Made by a program: the position numbers and the translations under genes. From JAFDVL01 sp043736395 (GTDB lineage Bacteria > Acidobacteriota > Blastocatellia > RBC074), in NCBI GenBank assembly GCA_043736395.1, contig JAYTCQ010000014.1, positions 1 through 8,746 on the forward strand: 8,746 nucleotides of DNA, written 5' to 3'. Shown here one piece after another: positions 1 to 6,069 of this stretch. Position 1 is the first letter of the stretch; each line of letters opens with the position of its first letter. The notes under the pieces were generated by a model. The model was not told where the DNA came from and did no database searches. It saw only the letters and a program-made list of their open reading frames with translations.

Positions 1-1
1 T

Positions 2-97
2 AAAGAAATTCGGGTATCGGTGGAGGGCTGGCGTTATTTACGAATTACCACAAACCGGATAATTCAAGCCCGACATCTTGGTGTGTTTTACATATAG
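2..97 (+). CDS. Possible C-terminal end of an unidentified gene entering from the left
   Basis: One frame is open from the window edge for 31 codons and stops with TAG at 95-97, about 40 bases before the next gene. The peptide is basic and aromatic (it contains EGWRYLRITTNR), but I recognise no family. A second frame is open only to 60-62, so the choice of frame rests on length alone. The region could equally be non-coding leader of the Fis-type gene. Low confidence. Confidence 0.25.
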   Translation, partial: KEIRVSVEGWRYLRITTNRIIQARHLGVFYI

Positions 98-135
98 ATA
101 AGATTTGAAAGTTATTTCAACGAGGTAGTTTTTCG

Positions 136-456
136 ATGGAAAGCATTACAACATCATCAGTCAAATATTTTAATGAAGACACGCAAGTCATAGACCAATC
201 TCTGGGCAACAGAATTGGCGCGCTGAAGGATTTGGCTCAAAACCTGATTGGTGAAGTCGAAGCTCTGGGAACGGTGAAATCTTTGGACATCAGTCAGGGC
301 ATAAATATTCACGATGAGGTGCGAACGTATGAAACAGTTTTGATTCGGCGGGCGCTGAAATTAACAGGTGGAAATCAGAAAAAAGCGGCACGCTTATTGA
401 GCCTGTTGCCTTCGACGCTGAATGACAAAATCAAGCGCTATCAAATTCATCCTTAA
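136..456 (+). CDS. Small Fis-type helix-turn-helix DNA-binding protein
   Basis: This is a 106-residue protein. Its last 45 residues match the Fis / NtrC C-terminal DNA-binding domain (HTH_8): the pattern LIRRALKLTGGNQKKAA at about 69-85, followed by LL..LPSTLNDKIKRYQI. The GGN..KAA..L...ST...KIK spacing is what identifies the family. The first 60 residues have no recognisable domain, and there is no receiver or AAA+ domain, so this is a stand-alone DNA binder rather than a sigma-54 activator. It would act in the cytoplasm as a nucleoid-associated or specific regulator. A purine-rich site (CGAGGTAG, 120-127) precedes the ATG. The gene lies 16 nt before the TIR-like gene and is probably co-transcribed with it, so it may control that operon. 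That last point is inference. Confidence 0.8.
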   Translation: MESITTSSVKYFNEDTQVIDQSLGNRIGALKDLAQNLIGEVEALGTVKSLDISQGINIHDEVRTYETVLIRRALKLTGGNQKKAARLLSLLPSTLNDKIKRYQIHP

Positions 457-472
457 TTGAGGAGGCTTCCAA

Positions 473-1618
473 ATGTCAGCCTTAGCAAATCAAAATTTTG
501 CGCCGGTAAGTCTTATCCGTGTTGGTACGGCGGCGGCTCCTCAATCAGATAACATTCGATTAATTCCGCCTGTTCAAGCACTTTCCAGCCCGGCTTTAGA
601 GCCAGCATTGCCAATGTCCGCGACGCCTAATGATTTACGGGATGTCATCCGATTTCTAAAGCAACGACCCGAAGGGATTTCAATTGTTGAAGCGCTCGGC
701 GAAGTCAAAAAACGATTATTGGACACCAGCAGAATCGCTACGTACGAGCAATGGGGAATCATTTCGCGGCAGGGAAATTGGTTGAAGCTCAGCCCGTTAG
801 GTTGGGAATTCTCGAAAAAGCTAGGACTCGAAGCCGATTTGTTTCGCAGAATTCTAGATCAGCTGGAACCATACCGCGCGATGCTGGCGCACGCCTGTCT
901 TCAGCAGATTTCGCTTATTACGCACGACGATGTCGTAAAATTCTGGCGCGTCCATCATCCCAATTCGTTGGATTGGCAAAGCCCGAAAACCGTTGAATCA
1001 GCCGTCGTCTGTTTTTTGCATTTATGTCAATCTGCCGAGCTTGGCACTTTAACGATCGGCAAACGTGGTCAACCCGCACGGTTAAGTGTAGCGGTTGACG
1101 AGCTGCACGCGTATTTAAATTCTGCCAGAAATGAAATTGCTGAGGATAGTTTTGAATCGAATTCTCACACTAAACGAAACCTGACGGCTGTTTCCGGAAT
1201 GCAAGAAAAAGCACAGTTGTATTTGTCCTTACCTGAATTTTCAAACGAGATCGCTCACTTACAAGAGCTGTTGGAAATGGTAGGATTTGAATGTCAAATT
1301 TCAGAAAGGCTCCGGCAACATCATGACCAGTTATCTGAAAAAAATTTTGACTCCCTGAAAAATTGCGCCGCCGGAATCATCGTCATTACGGAAGCGGATT
1401 GTTTTGTAGGCGCAGCCGAAAATCCGATGCTGTCACCTGAAATCCAAATGGAAATCAGTGCTGCCTGGCTGCTGTATGAGCGTCGCGTTATCTTGCTGAA
1501 AGAGCGCGGCATTAAAGTGCCTGAATACTGGAAAAATATCGCTACATTCGATCTCGAAAATAATCAGTTCGACTGGCAGCAGGGAATAGAATTGACCAGG
1601 ACACTTCTCGATTTGTAG
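473..1618 (+). CDS. Winged-helix-like protein with C-terminal TIR-like nucleotide-binding domain
   Basis: This is a 381-residue protein with a strong ribosome site (GAGGAGG at 459-465, 7 nt spacing). Residues 1-50 are Ala/Pro-rich and probably disordered. Residues about 52-135 and 136-215 look like two winged-helix units: helical stretches end in short strand-turn-strand segments (QGNWLKLSPLGWEF; TIGKRGQPARLSV). Residues about 245-381 resemble the TIR-like 'predicted nucleotide-binding' family (PF10137 type). A strand AAGIIVITEADCF is followed by a helix containing SPEIQMEISAAW, a strand RRVILLKERGIKVP, and a closing NNQFDWQQGIELTRTLL. E327 occupies the place of the catalytic or conserved glutamate in such domains. 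Related domains in other proteins cleave NAD+ or bind nucleotides in defence and signalling; activity here is inferred only. The domain call is from pattern memory, and the winged helices are less certain. Confidence 0.6.
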   Translation: MSALANQNFAPVSLIRVGTAAAPQSDNIRLIPPVQALSSPALEPALPMSATPNDLRDVIRFLKQRPEGISIVEALGEVKKRLLDTSRIATYEQWGIISRQGNWLKLSPLGWEFSKKLGLEADLFRRILDQLEPYRAMLAHACLQQISLITHDDVVKFWRVHHPNSLDWQSPKTVESAVVCFLHLCQSAELGTLTIGKRGQPARLSVAVDELHAYLNSARNEIAEDSFESNSHTKRNLTAVSGMQEKAQLYLSLPEFSNEIAHLQELLEMVGFECQISERLRQHHDQLSEKNFDSLKNCAAGIIVITEADCFVGAAENPMLSPEIQMEISAAWLLYERRVILLKERGIKVPEYWKNIATFDLENNQFDWQQGIELTRTLLDL

Positions 1619-1629
1619 CCCAAATTGTG

Positions 1630-1660
1630 GTGCGAACTGTTAGTTCGCACGCCCATTTTT
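1630..1660 (+). terminator. Hairpin plus T-run after the TIR-like gene
   Basis: A 9-bp perfect stem (GTGCGAACT at 1630-1638 with AGTTCGCAC at 1642-1650) closes a 3-nt loop and is followed five bases later by TTTTT (1656-1660). It starts 11 nt after the TIR-like stop codon, so it fits a rho-independent terminator for the Fis/TIR-like operon. The offset of the T-run is slightly long. It could also be a copy of a dispersed palindromic repeat. Confidence 0.6.
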
Positions 1661-1785
1661 GTGGTAAAAGTATTTTCTATTACCAATATTCCTACCTGAT
1701 AGTTCCTCATCTGAAAACTACTTCATCACTGAATCTATCGAAATTTCTTGGTGGTAAATTGGTGTTGTGCTAATTAAGAATCCTC

Positions 1786-2223
1786 ATGGATAGAGCACGA
1801 GCGTTACAATTATTAAGAGGCGGATACGATTCAGTACAACGTTGGAACCGATGGCGACAGAATCATTCAGAAATTCCCAGTCTTCATCATACGGATTTCA
1901 GAAATATTGACTTAACGGATGCTGATTTGTCCGGAGCCAACTTGGAAAAATGCAATTTTTTACGAGCAAGTCTCGTTAGTGCAAAACTCGAAAATACAAA
2001 ACTCATTGATGTGGATTTGCGCTTAGCTGATTTAGATCATGCTCAACTTACCAATGCGACATTAATACGAGTAAATCTCAAAGGGGCAAATTTATGCGGA
2101 GCCGATTTTAGGCGCGCTACATTCAAAGAAGTCATTTTTCAAAATGCCGAGTGTGATATACGCACAAAGTGGCCCGATGGATTTGATCCAAAGTTTGAAG
2201 GGCTTGAACCTTGGCCGGAATAA
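1786..2223 (+). CDS. Pentapeptide-repeat protein
   Basis: This is a 145-residue protein. Residues about 36-122 are an almost uninterrupted run of roughly 17 pentapeptide repeats of the A(D/N)Lxx type (TDADL, SGANL, EKCNF, LRASL and so on), which fold as a right-handed quadrilateral beta-helix. Residues 1-33 form an amphipathic leader (LLRGGYDSVQRWNRWR) often seen at the front of such proteins. The end, with TKWPDGFDP, is the usual capping sequence of cyanobacterial and acidobacterial pentapeptide proteins. There is no signal peptide. No catalytic function is known for the fold; some members mimic DNA, but nothing here points to that. The ATG has no good Shine-Dalgarno site. The stop is 4 nt from the next gene, which suggests translational coupling. 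Confidence 0.85.
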   Translation: MDRARALQLLRGGYDSVQRWNRWRQNHSEIPSLHHTDFRNIDLTDADLSGANLEKCNFLRASLVSAKLENTKLIDVDLRLADLDHAQLTNATLIRVNLKGANLCGADFRRATFKEVIFQNAECDIRTKWPDGFDPKFEGLEPWPE

Positions 2224-2227
2224 TATA

Positions 2228-2710
2228 ATGAAAAGACCACCTTCGATTTGGATTACACAAGGGATCATTACCATTTTTGCCCTTTCATTTTTCTCAGGAG
2301 TTCTGAGAAGTATGTTTCGATCTGACTTCGAAATTAGTGGGGGAGCTTTACTTAGACTGATACTCATTACTACATTGATGGCAATTTGGGTTGGAGCTTT
2401 TTGGGGATTGGTAAAGAAGACTCAGTGGGGTAAATGGTTAGCAGTTCTTTCGCTCGCCATTTTGTTGGGATTTATTAACTACAATAGTTATATCGCGGTA
2501 AACGGATCCGTAAAAGAGTTTGAGTATAGCAATGATGCACAGCGGGCGGGCGGCAGAGATGGAAAAATTCTGATCCAGCTGTCTCTGATTCTGCTAATGT
2601 CGCGATTACTTTTCTCAAAAAAAGTTAATCAGTTTTTTCTTAGACAATCGACTGTTCAGGAAGTTTCGCAATTGTCAGAAGCTAAACCTACGCTAAACGA
2701 AAATATTTAA
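2228..2710 (+). CDS. Hypothetical four-helix membrane protein
   Basis: I do not recognise a family. From the ATG at 2228 the protein has 160 residues and four likely membrane segments, at about 8-28, 39-62, 69-90 and 113-129. There is an extended polar loop (about 92-112, with KEFEYSNDAQRAGGRDGK) between the third and fourth, and a polar C-terminal tail of about 28 residues. The open frame extends upstream to 2144, but those codons lie inside the pentapeptide gene and encode no membrane segment, so I reject the longer form. The start sits 4 nt after the pentapeptide stop, with GGAA at 2217-2220 as a weak ribosome site, implying an operon. A paired role with the pentapeptide protein is inference from spacing only. 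Confidence 0.65.
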   Translation: MKRPPSIWITQGIITIFALSFFSGVLRSMFRSDFEISGGALLRLILITTLMAIWVGAFWGLVKKTQWGKWLAVLSLAILLGFINYNSYIAVNGSVKEFEYSNDAQRAGGRDGKILIQLSLILLMSRLLFSKKVNQFFLRQSTVQEVSQLSEAKPTLNENI

Positions 2711-2742
2711 GGGATGAAATAAAAGGTGAGTATTGAGTTAAT

Positions 2743-2818
<76 letters not shown>

Positions 2819-2843
2819 AAATTCCCAAAGATCAACGCGGCAG

Positions 2844-2872
2844 ATCATAGCGAAATGGTAGCAGTCCGTCAA
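2844..2872 (-). promoter_or_regulatory. Sigma-70-type promoter of tRNA-Ala
   Basis: On the minus strand there is a TTGACG -35 box (2867-2872), an exact 17-nt spacer and a TATGAT -10 box (2844-2849), five of six matches to consensus at each box. Transcription would begin near 2837, about 18 nt before the tRNA 5' end, as expected for a stable RNA gene. Confidence 0.8.
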
Positions 2873-2888
2873 GCTGCGAATTACGTGG

Positions 2889-2894
2889 TATAAT
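2889..2894 (+). promoter_or_regulatory. Candidate -10 box for the queD-like operon
   Basis: There is a perfect TATAAT, but the -35 position (CCGTCA, 2866-2871) is poor and overlaps the tRNA -35 box on the other strand. Transcription would begin near 2901, only about six bases before the ATG at 2907. No Shine-Dalgarno sequence precedes the ATG, so translation may be leaderless or nearly so. Confidence 0.45.
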
Positions 2895-2906
2895 TCCCCG
2901 TACGTT

Positions 2907-3281
2907 ATGCGAGAAATAATGATTCAAATGAGCTTCTCTTCGGCGCACGTCCTGCGAAATTATGTGGGCAAATGCGCCAATCTTCACGGTCACAATTACC
3001 GCGTCGAAGTGTACGTGCGCGGTCACGAACTTGACAAAGCCGATATGCTGGCAGATTTTGCCGACATTAAAGCCTCCACGCGGCGGCTGGTAGATTATTT
3101 GGATCATCGAAATATTAATGAACTGCCTCCGTTCGATTCCGAATGGAATCCGACAGCGGAACGGCTGGCAGAATATTTTTGTCTCGAAGTTGGACGCGAT
3201 CTGAACAATGACCGGGTGCAGGTTCACAAGGTGCGCGTGTGGGAAACCGACACCTGTGCGGCTACATTCGAACTTGATTGA
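2907..3281 (+). CDS. queD: 6-pyruvoyl-tetrahydropterin synthase family / QueD (6-carboxy-tetrahydropterin synthase)
   Basis: This is a 124-residue protein, the usual length for bacterial QueD. The family acts on 7,8-dihydroneopterin triphosphate; QueD makes 6-carboxytetrahydropterin for queuosine and other 7-deazapurines. Visible active-site elements are the zinc ligands H14, H27 and H29 (SFSSAH and NLHGH), catalytic Cys C23, the D66-H67 pair in LDHRNIN, and E113 in VWETDT. NPTAERLAEYF is the conserved helix before the last strands. Having Cys rather than an ExxxE motif argues against the PTPS-III folate type. The first ATG is chosen because it places SFSSAH at the usual distance from the N terminus, despite the missing ribosome site. 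It heads a cluster with the 83-aa gene (12 nt on) and thiO. No other queuosine gene is in the window, so a different pterin role is possible. Confidence 0.85.
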   Translation: MREIMIQMSFSSAHVLRNYVGKCANLHGHNYRVEVYVRGHELDKADMLADFADIKASTRRLVDYLDHRNINELPPFDSEWNPTAERLAEYFCLEVGRDLNNDRVQVHKVRVWETDTCAATFELD

Positions 3282-3293
3282 AGGAGTGAAATT

Positions 3294-3545
3294 ATGTCAG
3301 AAACAACCAATCCTGAAATGAATATTTTTGATGATCTCATGTCATCTTTTGCGGCGTTGATGCCGGAAGATTTTGTAGATTCTGTGGCTGGATTCAAGAA
3401 AAACGTCCTCATTAATCTGCGCAGTACAATTGATTCAATGGTGGATTCTGACATCAATACCATCAATCATTGCGTCGAAAATGCTCGCCGAAAACGCGCT
3501 GCGTATCAGGCTGCGAATACGAATCCAGTTGAGGATGCGCAGTAG
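3294..3545 (+). CDS. Small hypothetical protein between queD-like gene and thiO
   Basis: This is an 83-residue, acidic, probably helical and soluble protein with no Cys cluster, signal peptide or membrane segment. I do not recognise a family. It is a convincing gene: AAGGAG (3281-3286) overlaps the upstream stop codon and sits 7 nt before the ATG, and the stop is 3 nt before thiO. Residues about 20-70 (MPEDFVDSVAGFKKNVL onward, to ENARRKRAAY) look like two or three amphipathic helices. The first of these faintly recalls the start of UbiK/BMFP accessory factors, but the hallmark central motif and coiled coil of that family are absent, so I do not assign it. It probably works with one of its neighbours, by position only. 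Confidence 0.7.
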   Translation: MSETTNPEMNIFDDLMSSFAALMPEDFVDSVAGFKKNVLINLRSTIDSMVDSDINTINHCVENARRKRAAYQAANTNPVEDAQ

Positions 3546-3548
3546 GGA

Positions 3549-4682
3549 ATGAATCAAGTAACTCAACGTTATGACGCGGCTATCATTGGCGGTGGAGTCA
3601 TCGGCTGTTCTATTGCGTGGCGATTAGCAAACGCTGGAATGCGCGTAGCCATCATCGAACGCGGCGAAATTGGTCGTGAAGCTTCGTGGGCAGCGGGCGG
3701 CATGCTCGCACCTTTGGCGGAAGCCAACAAGGCCAATGCGTTCTTTGATTTGGCTGTCGCAAGTCGTGCGATGTACGCCAGTTTCGCCGATGAATTGCGG
3801 GAAGTGTCAGGCATCGACATCGAATACCGCACCGAAGGAACGTTGTATTTAGCGTTAACCGACGAAGATGAATCCGAACTGGAGCATCGTTGGCAGTGGC
3901 AGCACGAAGCTGGGCTAAACATCAAAAAACTTAAGGCGGATTGCGTCTTAAAATTAGAGCCTTCACTGAATCCAAAACTGCGCTGGGCGTTGAAGTTTCC
4001 CGACGATCATCAAGTCAACAGCCGTCAGTTAATGGCTGCGCTGGAAGCCGCTTTGGCGAAATCCAACGTTGAAATTTTGGCTCATACTGAAGTTGATGAA
4101 ATTTTACAGGCAGGGAATCAGATCATCGGAGTAGCGACCTCACGCGGAGAAGTAAAAGCAAATTCAGTCATCATCGCGGCAGGGAGTTGGTCAGGGTTAC
4201 TACACTCAAAACTTAAGTCGCATGTGGAGCCGATCCACGGGCAAATGATCGCGCTGGAGATGACGGAGACGGCATTAAACCACGTTGTGTATTCGTCGCG
4301 CGGCTACCTAATTCCGCGTTTGAGTGGAATTGTGATTGCCGGAGCTACGACCGAAAAAATTGGCTATGAAAAAATGAATACGGCAGGTGGCATCAGCGCG
4401 ATTGTGGAAAAAGCTGTGGAAATTGTTCCACGGGCGAGTGCTTTGAAAATTAATGAAATGTGGTCAGGCTTGCGTCCGGGATCTTCCGATGAATTACCAA
4501 TTCTTGGGGCTGATCCTGAAATTAACGGGTTAGTGTACGCGACAGGTCATTATCGCAATGGAATTTTGCTGACTCCGATTACGGCGCAGGCGATTAGTGA
4601 ATTTGTGCTGAATGGCAAGAGTGAATTTGATTTGAAAGCGTTTGGGGTTGGAAGATTTGGAAAGATTGGGAGCGGGGAATAG
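3549..4682 (+). CDS. thiO: Glycine oxidase ThiO, FAD-dependent
   Basis: This is a 377-residue member of the D-amino-acid oxidase (DAO) fold. ThiO oxidises glycine with oxygen to the imine (glyoxylate imine) that feeds thiamine thiazole synthesis, plus H2O2. Visible elements are the Rossmann GGGVIGC (14-20) with E37 ending strand 2, EASWAAGGMLAP (44-55, typical of ThiO), HGQMIAL (230-236), Y253 in RGYLIPR, R309 in WSGLRP, and R336 in GHYRNGILLTP. The Tyr and the two arginines fit the substrate-carboxylate site of the family. The natural end is probably the RF at 369-370; the last seven residues, GKIGSGE, come from G-rich repeat sequence. It follows the 83-aa gene by 3 nt with only a weak ribosome site, suggesting coupling. 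No other thiamine gene is present, so a related amine or amino-acid oxidase is possible. Confidence 0.88.
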   Translation: MNQVTQRYDAAIIGGGVIGCSIAWRLANAGMRVAIIERGEIGREASWAAGGMLAPLAEANKANAFFDLAVASRAMYASFADELREVSGIDIEYRTEGTLYLALTDEDESELEHRWQWQHEAGLNIKKLKADCVLKLEPSLNPKLRWALKFPDDHQVNSRQLMAALEAALAKSNVEILAHTEVDEILQAGNQIIGVATSRGEVKANSVIIAAGSWSGLLHSKLKSHVEPIHGQMIALEMTETALNHVVYSSRGYLIPRLSGIVIAGATTEKIGYEKMNTAGGISAIVEKAVEIVPRASALKINEMWSGLRPGSSDELPILGADPEINGLVYATGHYRNGILLTPITAQAISEFVLNGKSEFDLKAFGVGRFGKIGSGE

Positions 4683-4688
4683 AGAATA

Positions 4689-4742
4689 GGGACAAGGGAG
4701 CAGGGACTTTTCCCTAATCCCTGAACCCTATCCCCTTGTCTC
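4689..4742. repeat. G-rich inverted repeat between convergent thiO and NUDIX gene; possible bidirectional terminator
   Basis: The outer arms GACAAGGG (4691-4698) and CCCTTGTC (4733-4740) pair perfectly, extended by a G-U and a G-C pair. An inner stem AGGGA/TCCCT (4702-4706 with 4711-4715) closes a 4-nt loop. The whole element is made of GGG/CCC triplets spaced by 3-4 bases. It lies between two convergent genes and could end transcription from both sides, though it lacks a long T-run. It resembles the short G-triplet intergenic repeats scattered in some acidobacterial and cyanobacterial genomes. Confidence 0.6.
4712..4735 (-). other. G-quadruplex-capable motif
   Basis: The minus strand carries four G-tracts of at least three G separated by loops of 3, 4 and 4 bases, fully satisfying the usual G3+N1-7 pattern. 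It spans the stop codon of the NUDIX gene (4728-4730) and therefore lies at the end of its mRNA. Folding would compete with the inverted-repeat hairpin. Confidence 0.6.
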
Positions 4743-5336
4743 GGCTACCTTTCTTCTCAGCGCATAAAATAATCCAATCAAAGTTTTCGCATCGCGAATT
4801 TCTCCATTAAGAATCATCGTTTCAATTTCTGTCAGGCTGAAACTTTTCACTTCGCTGATAAGTTCGCCGATGTCGAGAGCCTGTACGCATTTGACCAATT
4901 CATCCGCAAAATAAAAGTGCATTAATTCATCGCCACTTCCGGGGATGGCGTAACATTCCGCGAATTTTTCTAGCCTTCCAGCTTCGAAGCCAGCTTCCTC
5001 AATTAATTCGCGGACCGCGCATTCTTCAGGACTTTCAGAGGAGTTAACGCGGAATTTATTTTCTATTCCTGCCAACGTTCCGGCAGGTAATTCCCATAAC
5101 TCATCATTTACTGCATAACGATATTGGCGCAGCAAAATTATTTGGTCATGAGAGGCAAAGGGTACGATGACACAGATTCCAGGATGTCTAATGAATGCGC
5201 GGGTGATGACCTGTCCGGTGTCCTGATTGAGGATTTGCTCATTGGTAATCATCCAGCGTAGTTCTGTTCCGTGATCTGTCGTTCGCTCTTCACGATAAAG
5301 TGTACTGCACTGCTGCCATTTGAGTTTCGGATTCAT
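4728..5336 (-). CDS. NUDIX hydrolase, ADP-ribose pyrophosphatase-like
   Basis: This 202-residue cytoplasmic protein resembles ADP-ribose pyrophosphatases, which split ADP-ribose to AMP and ribose 5-phosphate. LLRQYRYAVNDELWELPAG (68-86) is the classic segment of that subfamily. The NUDIX box follows with E101, R109-E110, E113-E114 and G116 (RELIEEAGF), so the metal-binding glutamates are intact. Oddly, 14 residues separate G86 from E101 where the motif normally has five, so the box carries an extra 9-residue loop (within IENKFRVNSS). The last codons (ETRG, stop) lie inside the G-rich inverted repeat, so the original C terminus was probably near RRKVA. The ATG at 5336 has no clear ribosome site; M29 is an alternative but would remove N-terminal strands. 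It is divergent from the thioredoxin-like gene and convergent with thiO. Confidence 0.85.
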   Translation of the reverse strand: MNPKLKWQQCSTLYREERTTDHGTELRWMITNEQILNQDTGQVITRAFIRHPGICVIVPFASHDQIILLRQYRYAVNDELWELPAGTLAGIENKFRVNSSESPEECAVRELIEEAGFEAGRLEKFAECYAIPGSGDELMHFYFADELVKCVQALDIGELISEVKSFSLTEIETMILNGEIRDAKTLIGLFYALRRKVAETRG

Positions 5337-5451
5337 AGTAAATTGATGATGAGTGTTTAAACGAGTTGACTTTACCTTACTTGCTACTTATTCTCATCAC
5401 AGCTGAACGTTCCGTCTATGCGGTTCATCCCATCCAGGCTTTTATACAATT

Positions 5452-5457
5452 GGAGAG
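5452..5457 (+). promoter_or_regulatory. Ribosome-binding site favouring a GTG start for the thioredoxin-like gene
   Basis: GGAGAG lies 8 nt upstream of the GTG at 5466, whereas the in-frame ATG at 5418 has no purine-rich site. A TATACAAT stretch (5443-5450) between the two starts could be a -10 element, which would put the ATG outside the transcript. Its -35 is weak. Confidence 0.5.
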
Positions 5458-5465
5458 AAAAAACT

Positions 5466-6047
5466 GTGAAGGCAAATATTATTTCAAAAGACTATCTTAA
5501 CCTGCGTTTTGTCTGGTTGGCAACCGCTGTTTTCGTAACTTTACTGGCAGTAGTAAGCGTAAAAACCGTGCAAGGGCGAGTGAATCTCAAGGCTGGACAC
5601 ACGCCAAAAGAGAAAATCGCGCGCAAGAATTTTTCATCTACGGATGGACAGAAATTCAGCCTTGAATCAATGAAGGGAAACATTGTCGTTGTGAACTTTT
5701 TTGGAGCCTGGTGCGGATACTCCAAGCGTGAGGCGCAATGGTTAAGTAAATTGGTTGGCGAACAAAATAACAGTCAATTAAAAGTTGTCGGAATGTCAGT
5801 GAAAGACCCGCGTACAAATTCCCAAAATTTAAAACTTTTTGTGGAGGGGCAAAATGTAAATTATCCGGTGGTCAATGATGTTGAGGATCAATATTTCATG
5901 GATTTTGTTGAGTCTAACGATGTCTCAGTTCCTCAGACGTTAATTTATTCAAGAGATGGTCGCCTATTGGCGCACTTCAATGGATACAATCAACAGGTAG
6001 GGGATGCCATCACGACAAAAGTGAAAGAAGCTTTAGCTGGAAAATAG
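5466..6047 (+). CDS. Membrane-anchored thioredoxin-like (TlpA/AhpC-type) protein with CxxS active site
   Basis: The GTG start gives 193 residues; an ATG at 5418 would add 16. A single hydrophobic segment (about 14-34, FVWLATAVFVTLLAVV) acts as an uncleaved signal anchor, so the domain faces the periplasm. A TlpA/thioredoxin fold follows: SSTDGQKFSLESMKGN, strand IVVVNFFGAW, then the active site WCGYSK, strand LKVVGMSV, and the cis-proline segment SVPQTLIY near 155-161. The normal CxxC is here Cys-Gly-Tyr-Ser: C83 is kept and the resolving Cys is Ser86 (codon TCC at 5721-5723). No other Cys is present, so it cannot do ordinary dithiol disulfide reduction. A monothiol, peroxidase-like or mixed-disulfide-trapping role is possible. 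It is divergent from the NUDIX gene and is followed by a strong terminator. Confidence 0.8.
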   Translation: MKANIISKDYLNLRFVWLATAVFVTLLAVVSVKTVQGRVNLKAGHTPKEKIARKNFSSTDGQKFSLESMKGNIVVVNFFGAWCGYSKREAQWLSKLVGEQNNSQLKVVGMSVKDPRTNSQNLKLFVEGQNVNYPVVNDVEDQYFMDFVESNDVSVPQTLIYSRDGRLLAHFNGYNQQVGDAITTKVKEALAGK

Positions 6048-6069
6048 ACGATAATTTAATCTGAAAATC

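Noticed and set aside
1747..1776. Promoter for the pentapeptide gene (TTGGTG, 17 nt, TAATTA)
   Set aside because: Both boxes match consensus poorly, and the start would fall almost on the ATG.
1786..2223. Qnr-type quinolone-resistance protein
   Set aside because: The repeat array is too short and ends with the generic WPDGFDP cap; nothing indicates gyrase mimicry.
2144..2227. Upstream extension of the membrane protein gene
   Set aside because: It lies inside the pentapeptide-repeat gene in another frame. The ATG at 2228 gives a normal operon spacing and a membrane segment near the N terminus.
2832..3227. 131-aa minus-strand open frame
   Set aside because: It is antisense to the clearly conserved QueD family gene and overlaps the tRNA promoter; there is no recognisable domain.
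3294..3545. UbiK/BMFP-like accessory factor
   Set aside because: Only a faint resemblance in one helix; the central motif and C-terminal coiled coil of that family are missing.
3569..3925. 118-aa minus-strand open frame
   Set aside because: It is antisense to thiO's FAD-binding region, with serine- and proline-rich composition and no motif.
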